A stretch of 14,639 nt of DNA from Paludibacter sp. (GTDB lineage Bacteria > Bacteroidota > Bacteroidia > Bacteroidales > Paludibacteraceae), in contig JAQWCZ010000018.1 in NCBI GenBank assembly GCA_028705705.1, positions 1-14,639 on the forward strand, read 5' to 3'. Each line of letters opens with the position of its first letter. Position 1 is the stretch's first letter. This document shows positions 7,159 through 13,954 of this stretch, in pieces. Under the pieces are notes generated by a model, which did not search any database, was not told the DNA's origin, and saw nothing but the letters and a program-made list of their open reading frames with translations. A program made the position numbers and the translations under genes.

Positions 7159-7611
7159 TTAGATTTTAACATTCGGAGGTAAAAAACTTGAAATGTCTTT
7201 TCCATAAGACATCAGATCTCTTGTCACAGTTGATGAAATGTGTGAATAAGCTGATTCAGTAAAAAGAATCACAGTCTCGATACCTGATAAGATTCTGTTT
7301 GTATCACCTATGGTTCTTTCATATTCAAAATCTGCTACTGTACGTAATCCTCTTAAAATGAATTGCGCATCAACTGATTTGGCAAAATCTATGGTCAGAC
7401 TGTTGTAAGACATTACTTTTACCCTGGGTTCATCTGCAAAAGCCTGTTGGATGATATCTAGTCTCTTGTTTTCATCGAACAGTGTTTTTTTAAGGTGATT
7501 GACACCAATTCCGATGACGATCTCATCGAATAATGCAAGTCCACGTTTAACAATGCTGTAATGCCCGATTGTAAAAGGGTCAAAGGTGCCCGGAAAAATG
7601 GCTCGTTTCAT
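7159..7611 (-). CDS. coaD: Phosphopantetheine adenylyltransferase (CoA biosynthesis)
   Basis: The enzyme joins ATP and 4'-phosphopantetheine to give dephospho-CoA and pyrophosphate, the penultimate step of CoA synthesis, in the cytoplasm. The 150-residue length is close to the usual 155-160. The nucleotidyltransferase signature [10 protein letters not shown] (8-17) carries the T/HxGH motif with His17. [12 protein letters not shown] (88-99) is the phosphopantetheine-contact loop, and ISSTVTR (125-131) is the C-terminal ATP-binding ISSTxxR motif. All three are intact. It is the first gene of a likely four-gene minus-strand operon, and a promoter-like element lies 49 bases before its start. It is divergent from the beta-barrel gene across a 198-base gap. 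Confidence 0.97.
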   Translation of the reverse strand: MKRAIFPGTFDPFTIGHYSIVKRGLALFDEIVIGIGVNHLKKTLFDENKRLDIIQQAFADEPRVKVMSYNSLTIDFAKSVDAQFILRGLRTVADFEYERTIGDTNRILSGIETVILFTESAYSHISSTVTRDLMSYGKDISSFLPPNVKI

Positions 7612-7659
7612 GTTTGTTGTTTTTACCCTAATTTCAGTTATTATGGCTCATTTGATGTG

Positions 7660-7667
7660 CAAAGATA
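7660..7667 (-). promoter_or_regulatory. Bacteroidota-type -7 promoter element for the coaD operon
   Basis: On the minus strand this reads TATCTTTG, an exact TAnnTTTG match, followed by a C and then the 5' untranslated region of about 45 bases before coaD. A matching -33 TTTG box is not evident at the usual distance. The position in the divergent gap supports the call. Confidence 0.6.
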
Positions 7668-7708
7668 AAAATTTTAATCAGGAGGAATTAATTTCTATTG
7701 TTTTTTTA

Positions 7709-7716
7709 TAATTTTG
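7709..7716 (+). promoter_or_regulatory. Possible -7 promoter element for the outer-membrane beta-barrel gene
   Basis: TAATTTTG matches TAnnTTTG exactly and lies 93 bases before the start codon of the beta-barrel gene, inside the gap divergent from coaD. No -33 box is clear. In AT-rich DNA such matches arise by chance, so this is weaker than the coaD and parA elements. Confidence 0.4.
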
Positions 7717-7809
7717 AGGCGTTATCAGTAAACATCATACAATTTATGAAAATAGGTGTTTCTGTATCAAGTAGGGTATTTATAATATTAATACTTAAAC
7801 AAAAAGCGT

Positions 7810-8481
7810 ATGAAACAGATCTTGTTTTCCGTGTTCATGCTGTGCTTTGCTTCATTTGTTTCTGCACAGTTAAGTCTTGGTGTAAAAGCCGGGTACAATT
7901 CTTCTTTGTCTCTGAACAATTTGCAATCACTCAGCGAGGGCTCATATACACTTAAAAACGTAAAAGCTGAAATGTGGGACAACTTCCAGGCAGGTATTTT
8001 TGCACGGGTATATCTCAGTAAATTTTACATTCAACCGGAAGTGCTATATTCTATCCAGAAAAAAGAATTTGAAATGCATGATGTAATGATCAATGATAAT
8101 GCAACTGACATTAATACTTATTTGAATATATCATCGGTTCAGGTTCCGTTATACCTTGGTTATAAACTGCTTGATTTGAAGATTGCCAATCTAAGGGTGT
8201 TTGCCGGACCGAAGTTTATCATGCAATCAGGTTCAGAATTGGAATATTCGAATATATCAAATGGAGAAAGAATAACTTCTGATGAATTGGCTCAAAATTT
8301 CAAGGATTCACAAATTGACCTGGAAGCGGGCTTTGGTGTGGATGTTATGATGTTTGCACTGGATGCAAAATTAAATGTAATGCGGGATGTGGCCGGAAAG
8401 ATAAAGTCTGTAAATGATCTTTCCAATGTGCCCATACCAACCAGTAATTTTGTAATTGCTCTTTCATGGAAATTATTCTGA
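7810..8481 (+). CDS. Small outer-membrane beta-barrel protein (PorT/OMP_b-brl-like)
   Basis: The 223-residue protein has a clear signal peptide (MKQILFSVFMLCFASFVSA, cleavage before QLSLG). It opens with the barrel start LSLGVKAGYNSSLSLNN, which is typical of Bacteroidota porin-family and PorT-like barrels. Alternating strands follow: DNFQAGIFARVYLSKFYIQP, then EVLYSIQKKEFEM, VQVPLYLGYKL, LRVFAGPKFIMQS and DLEAGFGVDVMMFALDAKLN. The chain ends in FVIALSWKLF with a terminal Phe, the usual outer-membrane insertion signal. An eight-strand barrel is the likely fold. No substrate can be inferred. It stands alone between the divergent coaD operon and the parA cluster, about 115 bases before parA. 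It may be a true PorT-type accessory protein, but I cannot separate that from generic small barrels by eye. Confidence 0.85.
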   Translation: MKQILFSVFMLCFASFVSAQLSLGVKAGYNSSLSLNNLQSLSEGSYTLKNVKAEMWDNFQAGIFARVYLSKFYIQPEVLYSIQKKEFEMHDVMINDNATDINTYLNISSVQVPLYLGYKLLDLKIANLRVFAGPKFIMQSGSELEYSNISNGERITSDELAQNFKDSQIDLEAGFGVDVMMFALDAKLNVMRDVAGKIKSVNDLSNVPIPTSNFVIALSWKLF

Positions 8482-8553
8482 TTTGATTCGGGGATATTCT
8501 TCAATTATATCAATTCTGAAAGCGGAAAGAGTAAAAATTCTTATAATTTTTCT

Positions 8554-8561
8554 TATCTTTG
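8554..8561 (+). promoter_or_regulatory. Bacteroidota-type -7 promoter element for the parA operon
   Basis: TATCTTTG followed by C is the most typical form of the TAnnTTTG element and lies 36 bases before the parA ATG at 8598. The preferred -33 box is not obvious. The spacing leaves a short 5' untranslated region of about 30 bases. Confidence 0.65.
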
Positions 8562-8597
8562 CCCCTCATATAATCCAATCACGATAAGTTGAATAAT

Positions 8598-9362
8598 ATG
8601 GGTAAAATTATCTCATTGGCAAATCAGAAAGGAGGGGTAGGTAAGACAACAACAGCCATAAATCTGGCTGCATCACTGGCTTCTCTGGGGCAAAAAGTGC
8701 TCATTGTTGACGCAGACCCGCAGGCAAATGCTTCTTCGGGTTTAGGTGTTGATATTCGTACGTTGGAATTTACCATTTATGAATGTCTGATCGATGATGT
8801 GCCACCTCAACAAGCAATTCATAATACAGAAATAAAGAACCTGGATATTATACCTTCGCATATTGATTTGGTTGGTGCTGAGATTGAGATGTTAAATCTG
8901 GAAAACAGGGAACGGGTCATGGAACGCTTGCTAAACCAGTTGAAATCGTTGTATGATTATATTTTAATTGATTGTTCTCCTTCGCTTGGTTTAATTACGG
9001 TAAATGCACTGACTGCTTCAAACTCGGTTATCATTCCGGTGCAATGTGAATATTTTGCGCTGGAAGGAATCAGTAAACTACTCAACACCATAAAAATCAT
9101 CAAGAGCAAATTAAATATGCAACTTGAAATTGAAGGTTTTTTACTGACCATGTATGACAACCGATTACGTTTAGCCAATCAGGTGTTGACGGAGGTGAGG
9201 AAGCATTTTGAGGGCATGGTTTTTGAGACGGTAATCAGCCGCAACGTTCGTTTGAGTGAAGCTCCAAGTCATGGAAAACCTGTTTTACTCTACGATGCCG
9301 AATCCAGAGGAAGTAGTAATTATATGGATCTTGCTAAAGAATTGATTCAGAAGAATAGTTGA
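8598..9362 (+). CDS. parA: ParA/Soj chromosome-partitioning ATPase
   Basis: ParA binds DNA non-specifically when loaded with ATP and, with ParB, moves the replication-origin region during segregation. From the ATG at 8598 the protein is 254 residues, the normal length. The deviant Walker A motif KGGVGKTT (11-18) has the signature lysine K11 and catalytic K16. Walker A' is VLIVDADPQ (34-42), and Walker B is YILIDCSPS (121-129). The C-terminal LSEAPSHGKPV (219-229) is typical of chromosomal ParA/Soj. There is no N-terminal helix-turn-helix, so it is the small chromosomal type and not the plasmid repressor type. A TTG at 8589 would add three residues (MNN), but the conserved start MGKIISLANQKGG makes 8598 more likely. 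A -7 element lies 36 bases upstream. parB follows after 168 bases. Confidence 0.97.
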   Translation: MGKIISLANQKGGVGKTTTAINLAASLASLGQKVLIVDADPQANASSGLGVDIRTLEFTIYECLIDDVPPQQAIHNTEIKNLDIIPSHIDLVGAEIEMLNLENRERVMERLLNQLKSLYDYILIDCSPSLGLITVNALTASNSVIIPVQCEYFALEGISKLLNTIKIIKSKLNMQLEIEGFLLTMYDNRLRLANQVLTEVRKHFEGMVFETVISRNVRLSEAPSHGKPVLLYDAESRGSSNYMDLAKELIQKNS

Positions 9363-9377
9363 TTATTTCAAATAATA

Positions 9378-9510
9378 TAACCACATCAATCACATGAGTA
9401 CTCTTTAGTTTTTAGGTTTTATGACAAATACCTGAGGTCTAAATTTTTGTAGTTTTAAGTTTGATTGTGGACAGCAAATAAATATTCTCACATGTAATTA
9501 ATGTGGTTAA
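9378..9510. repeat. Long-range imperfect inverted repeat in the parA-parB gap
   Basis: The left arm, 9378-9398 (TAACCACATCAATCACATGAG), and the right arm, 9487-9510, are near reverse complements: ATGTGGTTA matches exactly, the next eight bases carry two mismatches, and CTCA follows after a 2-base gap. The arms are about 88 bases apart and bracket almost the whole gap between parA and parB. They may be two inverted operator-like sites or a long RNA stem. Neither arm resembles the usual parS 16-mer. Confidence 0.6.
9456..9463 (+). promoter_or_regulatory. Possible internal -7 promoter element ahead of parB
   Basis: TAAGTTTG is an exact TAnnTTTG match 68 bases before the parB start codon, in the 168-base parA-parB gap. 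It sits between the arms of the inverted repeat. A -33 box is not clear. It suggests that parB may have its own transcript as well as being read from parA. Confidence 0.4.
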
Positions 9511-9530
9511 TTTAAATTAAAGTAATTTTT

Positions 9531-10409
9531 ATGGCAAAAACAACAGGATTAGGGAAGGGACTGGGAGCACTGATTGATACGGATAATTTTAATGCTATCG
9601 GTTCTTCGTCTATAAGTGATGTTGATCTTGACCTTATAATTACCAATTCCAATCAACCACGTACCTATTTCGACCAAGATGCGATGGAAGAACTTGCTGC
9701 TTCCATTCGGGAGTTGGGTGTCATTTCTCCGGTAACCCTGAAGAAAAACAATGATGGGACTTACCTGATAATTGCCGGGGAACGTCGTTACAGAGCATCT
9801 AAAATGATTGGTCTGAAATCAATTCCAGCATATATTCGTACTGCTGCAGACGAACAGGTGATGGAAATGGCACTGATCGAAAACATCCAGCGGGAAGATT
9901 TAAATGCGATCGAAATTGCTTTGTCATTCTATCGATTGATGGAAGAATATAAACTAACCCAGGAACGCCTTAGCGAAAGAGTAGGGAAGAAAAGAGCAAC
10001 AATTGCCAATTACTTGCGTCTATTGAAATTACCTGCTGAAATTCAGATGGGTATCAAGGATAAAAAAATTGATATGGGACATGCAAGGGCTATACTGGGA
10101 CTTACAGACCCGGTTGCACAGCTTCATTTGTATGAAATGATCCTGAGGAATGGATATTCTGTCAGAAAAGTAGAAGAATTGGTAAGAAAATATACAGAAA
10201 CGGGAGCTTTTGAAAAACATACGCTGGTCAAAACAAAAGTTAATCTTGTTGAGTATAAGGAATTGAAGTTACGACTTGGAAAACTCTTTAATGCCCAGGT
10301 TCAACTTACATCTGATGCAAAAGGAAAAGGTAGAATATCAATCTCTTTCAAAGATGACGATGATTTATCCCGTATCATGGAATTGTTGGATAAAATCGAT
10401 AAAAACTAA
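9531..10409 (+). CDS. parB: ParB/Spo0J chromosome-partitioning protein
   Basis: ParB binds parS sites near the origin, spreads along DNA as a CTP-dependent clamp, and stimulates ParA. The 292-residue protein has the expected parts. The N-terminal start MAKTTGLGKGLGALI is the usual Spo0J-type leader. The CTP-binding N-domain spans about 30-125, with NQPRTYF (41-47), the GERRYRA box (83-89) and ENIQREDLN (117-125). A helix-turn-helix DNA-binding domain covers about 128-215, including LTQERLSERVGKKRATIANYL (142-162) and KIDMGHARAILGL (179-191). A linker and C-terminal dimerisation domain cover about 235-290. All key motifs are intact. It starts 168 bases after parA and 17 bases before the DUF5683 gene, whose GTG start may depend on read-through from parB. 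Confidence 0.97.
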   Translation: MAKTTGLGKGLGALIDTDNFNAIGSSSISDVDLDLIITNSNQPRTYFDQDAMEELAASIRELGVISPVTLKKNNDGTYLIIAGERRYRASKMIGLKSIPAYIRTAADEQVMEMALIENIQREDLNAIEIALSFYRLMEEYKLTQERLSERVGKKRATIANYLRLLKLPAEIQMGIKDKKIDMGHARAILGLTDPVAQLHLYEMILRNGYSVRKVEELVRKYTETGAFEKHTLVKTKVNLVEYKELKLRLGKLFNAQVQLTSDAKGKGRISISFKDDDDLSRIMELLDKIDKN

Positions 10410-10426
10410 TAAGAACAGAAATAATT

Positions 10427-11122
10427 GTGTTTGAGCAACTGAAAATAGGACTGATCCTGCTGATTGCATCTTTTCCTCTTTATCTTACAGGTCAGGATAA
10501 TGCCATATTAAATGCTCAGGATACTGTTCAGTCGCTCCGTCGTCTTGATCTAACAGAACCTTTGATTGTTGACGATGATACTCAAATAGAATCGGTAGAA
10601 ACTGAAAAATTTAAACCGGATCCGATTCGTGCTATCTGGTTAGGTGCTGTAATCCCAGGTTACGGACAAATAATAAACAGAAAGTATTGGAAATTACCTA
10701 TTGTTTATGGTGGCTTTCTGGGCTGTTTTTATGCTGTCAACTGGAACGCGAGACAGTTTTTATCATATAAAAATGCCTATCTCGACATTACAGATACAGA
10801 TGATAGTACAAATAGTTACCTTGAAATAATACCTCCCGGGTTCACGATTGACAGTTATGGGGGAAAAGACGCTTTTACCAACTTGTTGAAAAGTGGTATG
10901 GATAAGTCCAGATATAACAGGGATCTGAGTATTATTATTTCGATTGCCTATTACGGGTTAACATTAATTGATGCATTTGTGGATGCGCACTTATATGATT
11001 TTGATATTTCACCGGACTTATCATTAAAACTACGCCCATCCATCATCAATGACAGATTTACAATGAATCAATTGCCTAAAACATCATTTTCTTATGGGTT
11101 GAAAGGCAGCATAAAATTTTAA
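10427..11122 (+). CDS. DUF5683 membrane protein of unknown function
   Basis: The 231-residue protein is read from a GTG start at 10427; no ATG lies in a suitable place. A hydrophobic N-terminus (LKIGLILLIASFPLYLTGQD, 5-24) acts as a signal peptide or anchor. A polar stretch follows, then the DUF5683 domain (about 60-215): PIRAIWLGAVIPGYGQIINR (66-85), IVYGGFLGCFYAVNWNARQFLSYK (92-115, over 20 bases of which are hydrophobic), and SIIISIAYYGLTLIDAFVDAHLYDFD (168-193). Two or three membrane segments are likely, at about 68-80, 90-106 and 168-186. The hydrophilic part between them is exposed. I recall this family recurring between parB and mltD in Bacteroidales, but know of no function. It starts 17 bases after parB and ends 7 bases before mltD, so it is co-transcribed with both. 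Confidence 0.9.
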   Translation: MFEQLKIGLILLIASFPLYLTGQDNAILNAQDTVQSLRRLDLTEPLIVDDDTQIESVETEKFKPDPIRAIWLGAVIPGYGQIINRKYWKLPIVYGGFLGCFYAVNWNARQFLSYKNAYLDITDTDDSTNSYLEIIPPGFTIDSYGGKDAFTNLLKSGMDKSRYNRDLSIIISIAYYGLTLIDAFVDAHLYDFDISPDLSLKLRPSIINDRFTMNQLPKTSFSYGLKGSIKF

Positions 11123-11129
11123 ATGTAGG

Positions 11130-12395
11130 ATGATTTTAAAGAAGGTTTTTTTTGTATTTGTATTCTTACTGCTACAGGAAGTCATGCTTTTTGCTCAATT
11201 GGATTTTGAATTATTGGATGAGAAGGAAAAAATATCCGAAGCAGATAGTATCCCGGTACCGGATGAAGTAACATACGCTCTGGATCATATGTTGTCGAAC
11301 TGGTTTGTAAGCAAAACCAGGAAAAGCCTTTGCGATTCAACTCATTTTAATCAACATGTGCCTGATTCTGTTATTAGCATGAGATTAAGGTTGATGCCTT
11401 GTGTGATGGAAATGCCATTTAATAATCATGTTAGATCTTTTGTTGATTTATATACGGTAAAAAGAAGAAATCAGCTCAGTTATTTGCTCGGTTTGGGAGA
11501 TTATTATTTCAGATTATTCGAACAAATACTTGATAAGAATAAATTACCCATTGAACTAAGATATTTACCCGTAATTGAATCTGCTTTAAATCCTACTGCT
11601 ATTTCACCAGCCGGAGCTGCCGGATTATGGCAGTTTATGACTTCAACTGCAAGGATGTATGGACTGGAAATTAACAGTCTGGTTGATGAACGTATGGATC
11701 CGTTAAAGTCAACTCATGCCGCTGCAAGATACTTGAAGGATTTGTATGATATTTATGGTGATTGGCATCTTGTTATAGCAGCATATAATTGCGGTCCCGG
11801 CAATGTGAATAAAGCAATCCGCAGATCCGGAGGGAAACAGGATTACTGGGGAATTTATCCCTATCTGCCGGTAGAAACCAGAGGTTATGTCCCTATATTC
11901 ATTGCAGCAAATTATTCCTTATATTACGCCAATACTCACAATATTTGTAAAGCAACCATTGAATTCCCCAAAGCCGTAGATACAATCATGATTAATCAGC
12001 GTGTACATTTTGAACAAATTGCATCAGTTTTAAATCTTCCCAAAGAACAAATTAAAATGATGAATCCTCAATACAAGCGAGAGATCATTCCGGGAGATTT
12101 AAAACCTTATGCTGTTGTGTTGCCGGTTAAGATGACGGGTATGTTTATTGATAAATTTAATGAAATAGTATCTTTTAAAGCAGATTCACTCATAAATAAC
12201 AGAAGAGCAGAAGTGAATATTCCTCAGGCAACAGCTTTGTCCAGAGGCAGGGTAATTTACCATACGGTAAGAAAAGGGCAAACTTTAAGTGGTATCGCTG
12301 CAAGGTATGGGGTTCCTGTTACCCGTATTAAAAAATGGAATAATTTACGAGGCTCCATGATACGTCCGGGTCAACGTTTAAAAATTAATAAATAA
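11130..12395 (+). CDS. mltD: MltD-type membrane-bound lytic transglycosylase with LysM domains
   Basis: The enzyme cuts the beta-1,4 bond between MurNAc and GlcNAc in peptidoglycan and forms an anhydro product. A signal peptide (MILKKVFFVFVFLLLQEVMLFAQ, possibly retained as an anchor) precedes the SLT catalytic domain at about 125-245. The catalytic glutamate is E150 in LRYLPVIESALNP. SPAGAAGLWQFMTSTAR (159-175), ERMDPLKSTHAAARYLKDL (187-205) and VIAAYNCGPGNV (215-226) are the other conserved blocks. Two LysM peptidoglycan-binding repeats follow: a diverged one at about 291-333 (FEQIASVLNLP, then IIPGD) and a typical C-terminal one at 376-419 (YHTVRKGQTLSGIAARYGVP). The 421-residue length fits the family. 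It starts 7 bases after the DUF5683 gene and ends 15 bases before the MerR-like gene. Confidence 0.96.
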   Translation: MILKKVFFVFVFLLLQEVMLFAQLDFELLDEKEKISEADSIPVPDEVTYALDHMLSNWFVSKTRKSLCDSTHFNQHVPDSVISMRLRLMPCVMEMPFNNHVRSFVDLYTVKRRNQLSYLLGLGDYYFRLFEQILDKNKLPIELRYLPVIESALNPTAISPAGAAGLWQFMTSTARMYGLEINSLVDERMDPLKSTHAAARYLKDLYDIYGDWHLVIAAYNCGPGNVNKAIRRSGGKQDYWGIYPYLPVETRGYVPIFIAANYSLYYANTHNICKATIEFPKAVDTIMINQRVHFEQIASVLNLPKEQIKMMNPQYKREIIPGDLKPYAVVLPVKMTGMFIDKFNEIVSFKADSLINNRRAEVNIPQATALSRGRVIYHTVRKGQTLSGIAARYGVPVTRIKKWNNLRGSMIRPGQRLKINK

Positions 12396-12410
12396 TCATT
12401 TGTTGTTTTT

Positions 12411-12734
12411 ATGGAAAAACTTTTTTATTCCATAGCTGAAGTTTCGAAGATGCTGAATATCACGGCTTCGAATTTGCGCTTCTGGGAAAAAGAATTTAAA
12501 CAACTGAATCCGAAGCGTAATGATAAGGGTACCCGATTTTATACTGAAGAGGATATGAAATTGGTTAAACAAATCATGTTTCTGGTCAATGATCAGAACC
12601 TGACATTGGAAGGTGCCCGACAAAAACTCAGTCAAAAAAAAGACCAGGTTGCTAAACAACAGGAGTTGATTGAGCGTTTAAAAAAAATAAGAACGGAATT
12701 AAAAGGAATATCAAAAGCACTGGGTGGTATTTAG
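12411..12734 (+). CDS. Short MerR-family DNA-binding protein
   Basis: The 107-residue protein is a single MerR-type winged helix-turn-helix followed by a short helix. YSIAEVSKMLNITASNLRFW (6-25) is the recognition unit, with the typical LRFWEKEF. The wing region is PKRNDKGTRFYTEEDMKLVKQI (34-55, over which R-Y-T-D-L-type residues are recognisable), and LTLEGARQKL (64-73) completes the domain. A lysine- and glutamine-rich coiled coil (about 74-100) probably gives the dimer. There is no C-terminal effector domain and no cysteine or metal-binding tail, so the signal it senses is unknown. It lies 15 bases after mltD, so it is likely the last gene of the parA-to-mltD transcript. The stop codon is followed directly by a short tandem repeat. 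Confidence 0.9.
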   Translation: MEKLFYSIAEVSKMLNITASNLRFWEKEFKQLNPKRNDKGTRFYTEEDMKLVKQIMFLVNDQNLTLEGARQKLSQKKDQVAKQQELIERLKKIRTELKGISKALGGI

Positions 12735-12739
12735 GAATG

Positions 12740-12764
12740 AATGGTTTAATGTTTAATGGTTTAA
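12740..12764. repeat. Short tandem repeat of an AATGGTTT-like unit
   Basis: Three units follow each other: AATGGTTT, AATGTTT, AATGGTTT, then AA. The 10-base word AATGGTTTAA occurs exactly twice, at 12740-12749 and 12755-12764. The repeat fills the first half of the 50-base gap between the MerR-like gene and the alkaline phosphatase gene. Its change in unit number could alter spacing to the phosphatase start, but no promoter box is clearly seen within it. Confidence 0.7.
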
Positions 12765-12784
12765 AATAATATAATTTTTTAGTA

Positions 12785-13846
12785 ATGATTAAAAGGTTTG
12801 GAATACTGTTGTTAGTCTCGACAATCCTGCTTGGTTCGATGTCGGCTGCAATAAGACCTAAAAATGTAATTTTCCTAATTGGAGATGGAATGGGGATGGC
12901 TCAGGTTTATGCGGCTATGGTGGCGAATGGGAATAAACTTGAAGTAGAAAGATGTAAGCATGTCGGATATTCAAAAACATATTGTGCTAACCGGTTCGTT
13001 ACTGATTCAGGTGCTGGAGGTACAGCTCTTGCAACCGGAGTAAAAACTAATTACGGGATGATTGGAATGAGTCCCGATTCTGTAGCTGTTGAAACGATTC
13101 TGGAACAATCTGAACGTAACGGACTAGCTACAGGAATAGTTGTGACATGTGCTATTACCTATGTTACCCCGGCCACTTTTATTGCACACCAGCATCATAG
13201 AAGTATGTATGAGGAAGTTGCTGCAGATTTTCTGAAAACAGATATTGATGTTTTTATTGGTGGAGGAAGAAAATATTTTGAAACCAGAAAAGATGGCAGA
13301 AATCTGATCCAGGAACTAAAAGACAAACAATATCAAATTGCTTTTGATATGGATGAGGTAAAAAAAATCAATTCGGGAAAACTGGCCGGATTAATTCATG
13401 AGGATCAACCTCCTGCCATGCCTGAACGTGGTGATTTATTATCTGATGCAACCATGACTGCCATCAACATCCTGAATAAAAACGAAAAAGGATTCTTTTT
13501 AATGGTCGAGGGTTCACAAATTGATTGGGCAGGCCATTCAAATGATGTTGAACAGATTATTATGGAAACATTAGACTTTGATAAGACAGTAGGTAAGGTG
13601 CTCGATTTTGCAGAGAAAGATAAGACAACACTGGTAATAATTACTGCTGATCACGAAACGGGTGGATTGACTTTAACTGATGGTAATATTAATCAAAGAA
13701 AAGTTAAAACTCATTTTTCAACAAAAAGTCATTCTGGAATTCCTGTCCCTGTATTTGCTTTTGGACCGGGTGCTGAAGAATTTACAGGCTTTATGGAAAA
13801 TATCGATTTTAAAGGAAAAATTGAAAAGTTGCTTAAATTGAAGTAA
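12785..13846 (+). CDS. Secreted alkaline phosphatase
   Basis: This periplasmic or outer-membrane-exported phosphomonoesterase is of the alkaline phosphatase (PhoA-like) superfamily and uses two zinc ions and magnesium. A signal peptide (MIKRFGILLLVSTILLGSMSAA) precedes the core. The first metal ligand is D34 in LIGDGMGMAQ. The nucleophile is S75 in VTDSGAGGTALATGVKT (72-88). YVTPATFIAHQHHR (126-139) and VEGSQIDWAGHSNDV (241-255) supply further metal ligands (E242, D247, H251 by position). D289 and H290 in ITADHETGGL (286-295) and H316 in STKSHSGIPVPV (312-323) complete the site. These roles are inferred from family position. The 353-residue length is short next to E. coli PhoA (about 450 mature) but usual for the compact Bacteroidota type. 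It lies 50 bases after the MerR-like gene, and a strong terminator follows its stop by 20 bases. There is no Pho-box that I can identify. Confidence 0.95.
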   Translation: MIKRFGILLLVSTILLGSMSAAIRPKNVIFLIGDGMGMAQVYAAMVANGNKLEVERCKHVGYSKTYCANRFVTDSGAGGTALATGVKTNYGMIGMSPDSVAVETILEQSERNGLATGIVVTCAITYVTPATFIAHQHHRSMYEEVAADFLKTDIDVFIGGGRKYFETRKDGRNLIQELKDKQYQIAFDMDEVKKINSGKLAGLIHEDQPPAMPERGDLLSDATMTAINILNKNEKGFFLMVEGSQIDWAGHSNDVEQIIMETLDFDKTVGKVLDFAEKDKTTLVIITADHETGGLTLTDGNINQRKVKTHFSTKSHSGIPVPVFAFGPGAEEFTGFMENIDFKGKIEKLLKLK

Positions 13847-13865
13847 TTAAAACAGTCGATTTAAT

Positions 13866-13920
13866 AAAAAAACCTGATTGATTTCTGGATAAATGCCCGT
13901 ATTTTCAATCAGGTTTTTTT
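13866..13920. terminator. Bidirectional intrinsic terminator between alkaline phosphatase and purA
   Basis: The left arm 13866-13881 (seven A, then CCTGATTGA) and the right arm 13905-13920 (TCAATCAGG, then seven T) are exact reverse complements, giving a 16-bp stem with a 23-base loop. A T-run is presented to polymerases from both sides. It lies between two convergent genes: 20 bases past the phosphatase stop and 34 bases past the purA stop. Confidence 0.92.
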
Positions 13921-13954
13921 CAATATAACCTATAATCAATGTAGTGTAAAAAAA

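Noticed and set aside
7788..7982. Minus-strand 64-codon frame and plus-strand 85-codon frame around the start of the beta-barrel gene
   Set aside because: Both overlap the signal peptide and first strands of the barrel protein in other frames, and neither has protein-like features.
8589..8597. TTG at 8589 as the parA start
   Set aside because: It adds only MNN before the conserved ParA start, and the ATG at 8598 fits the family better.
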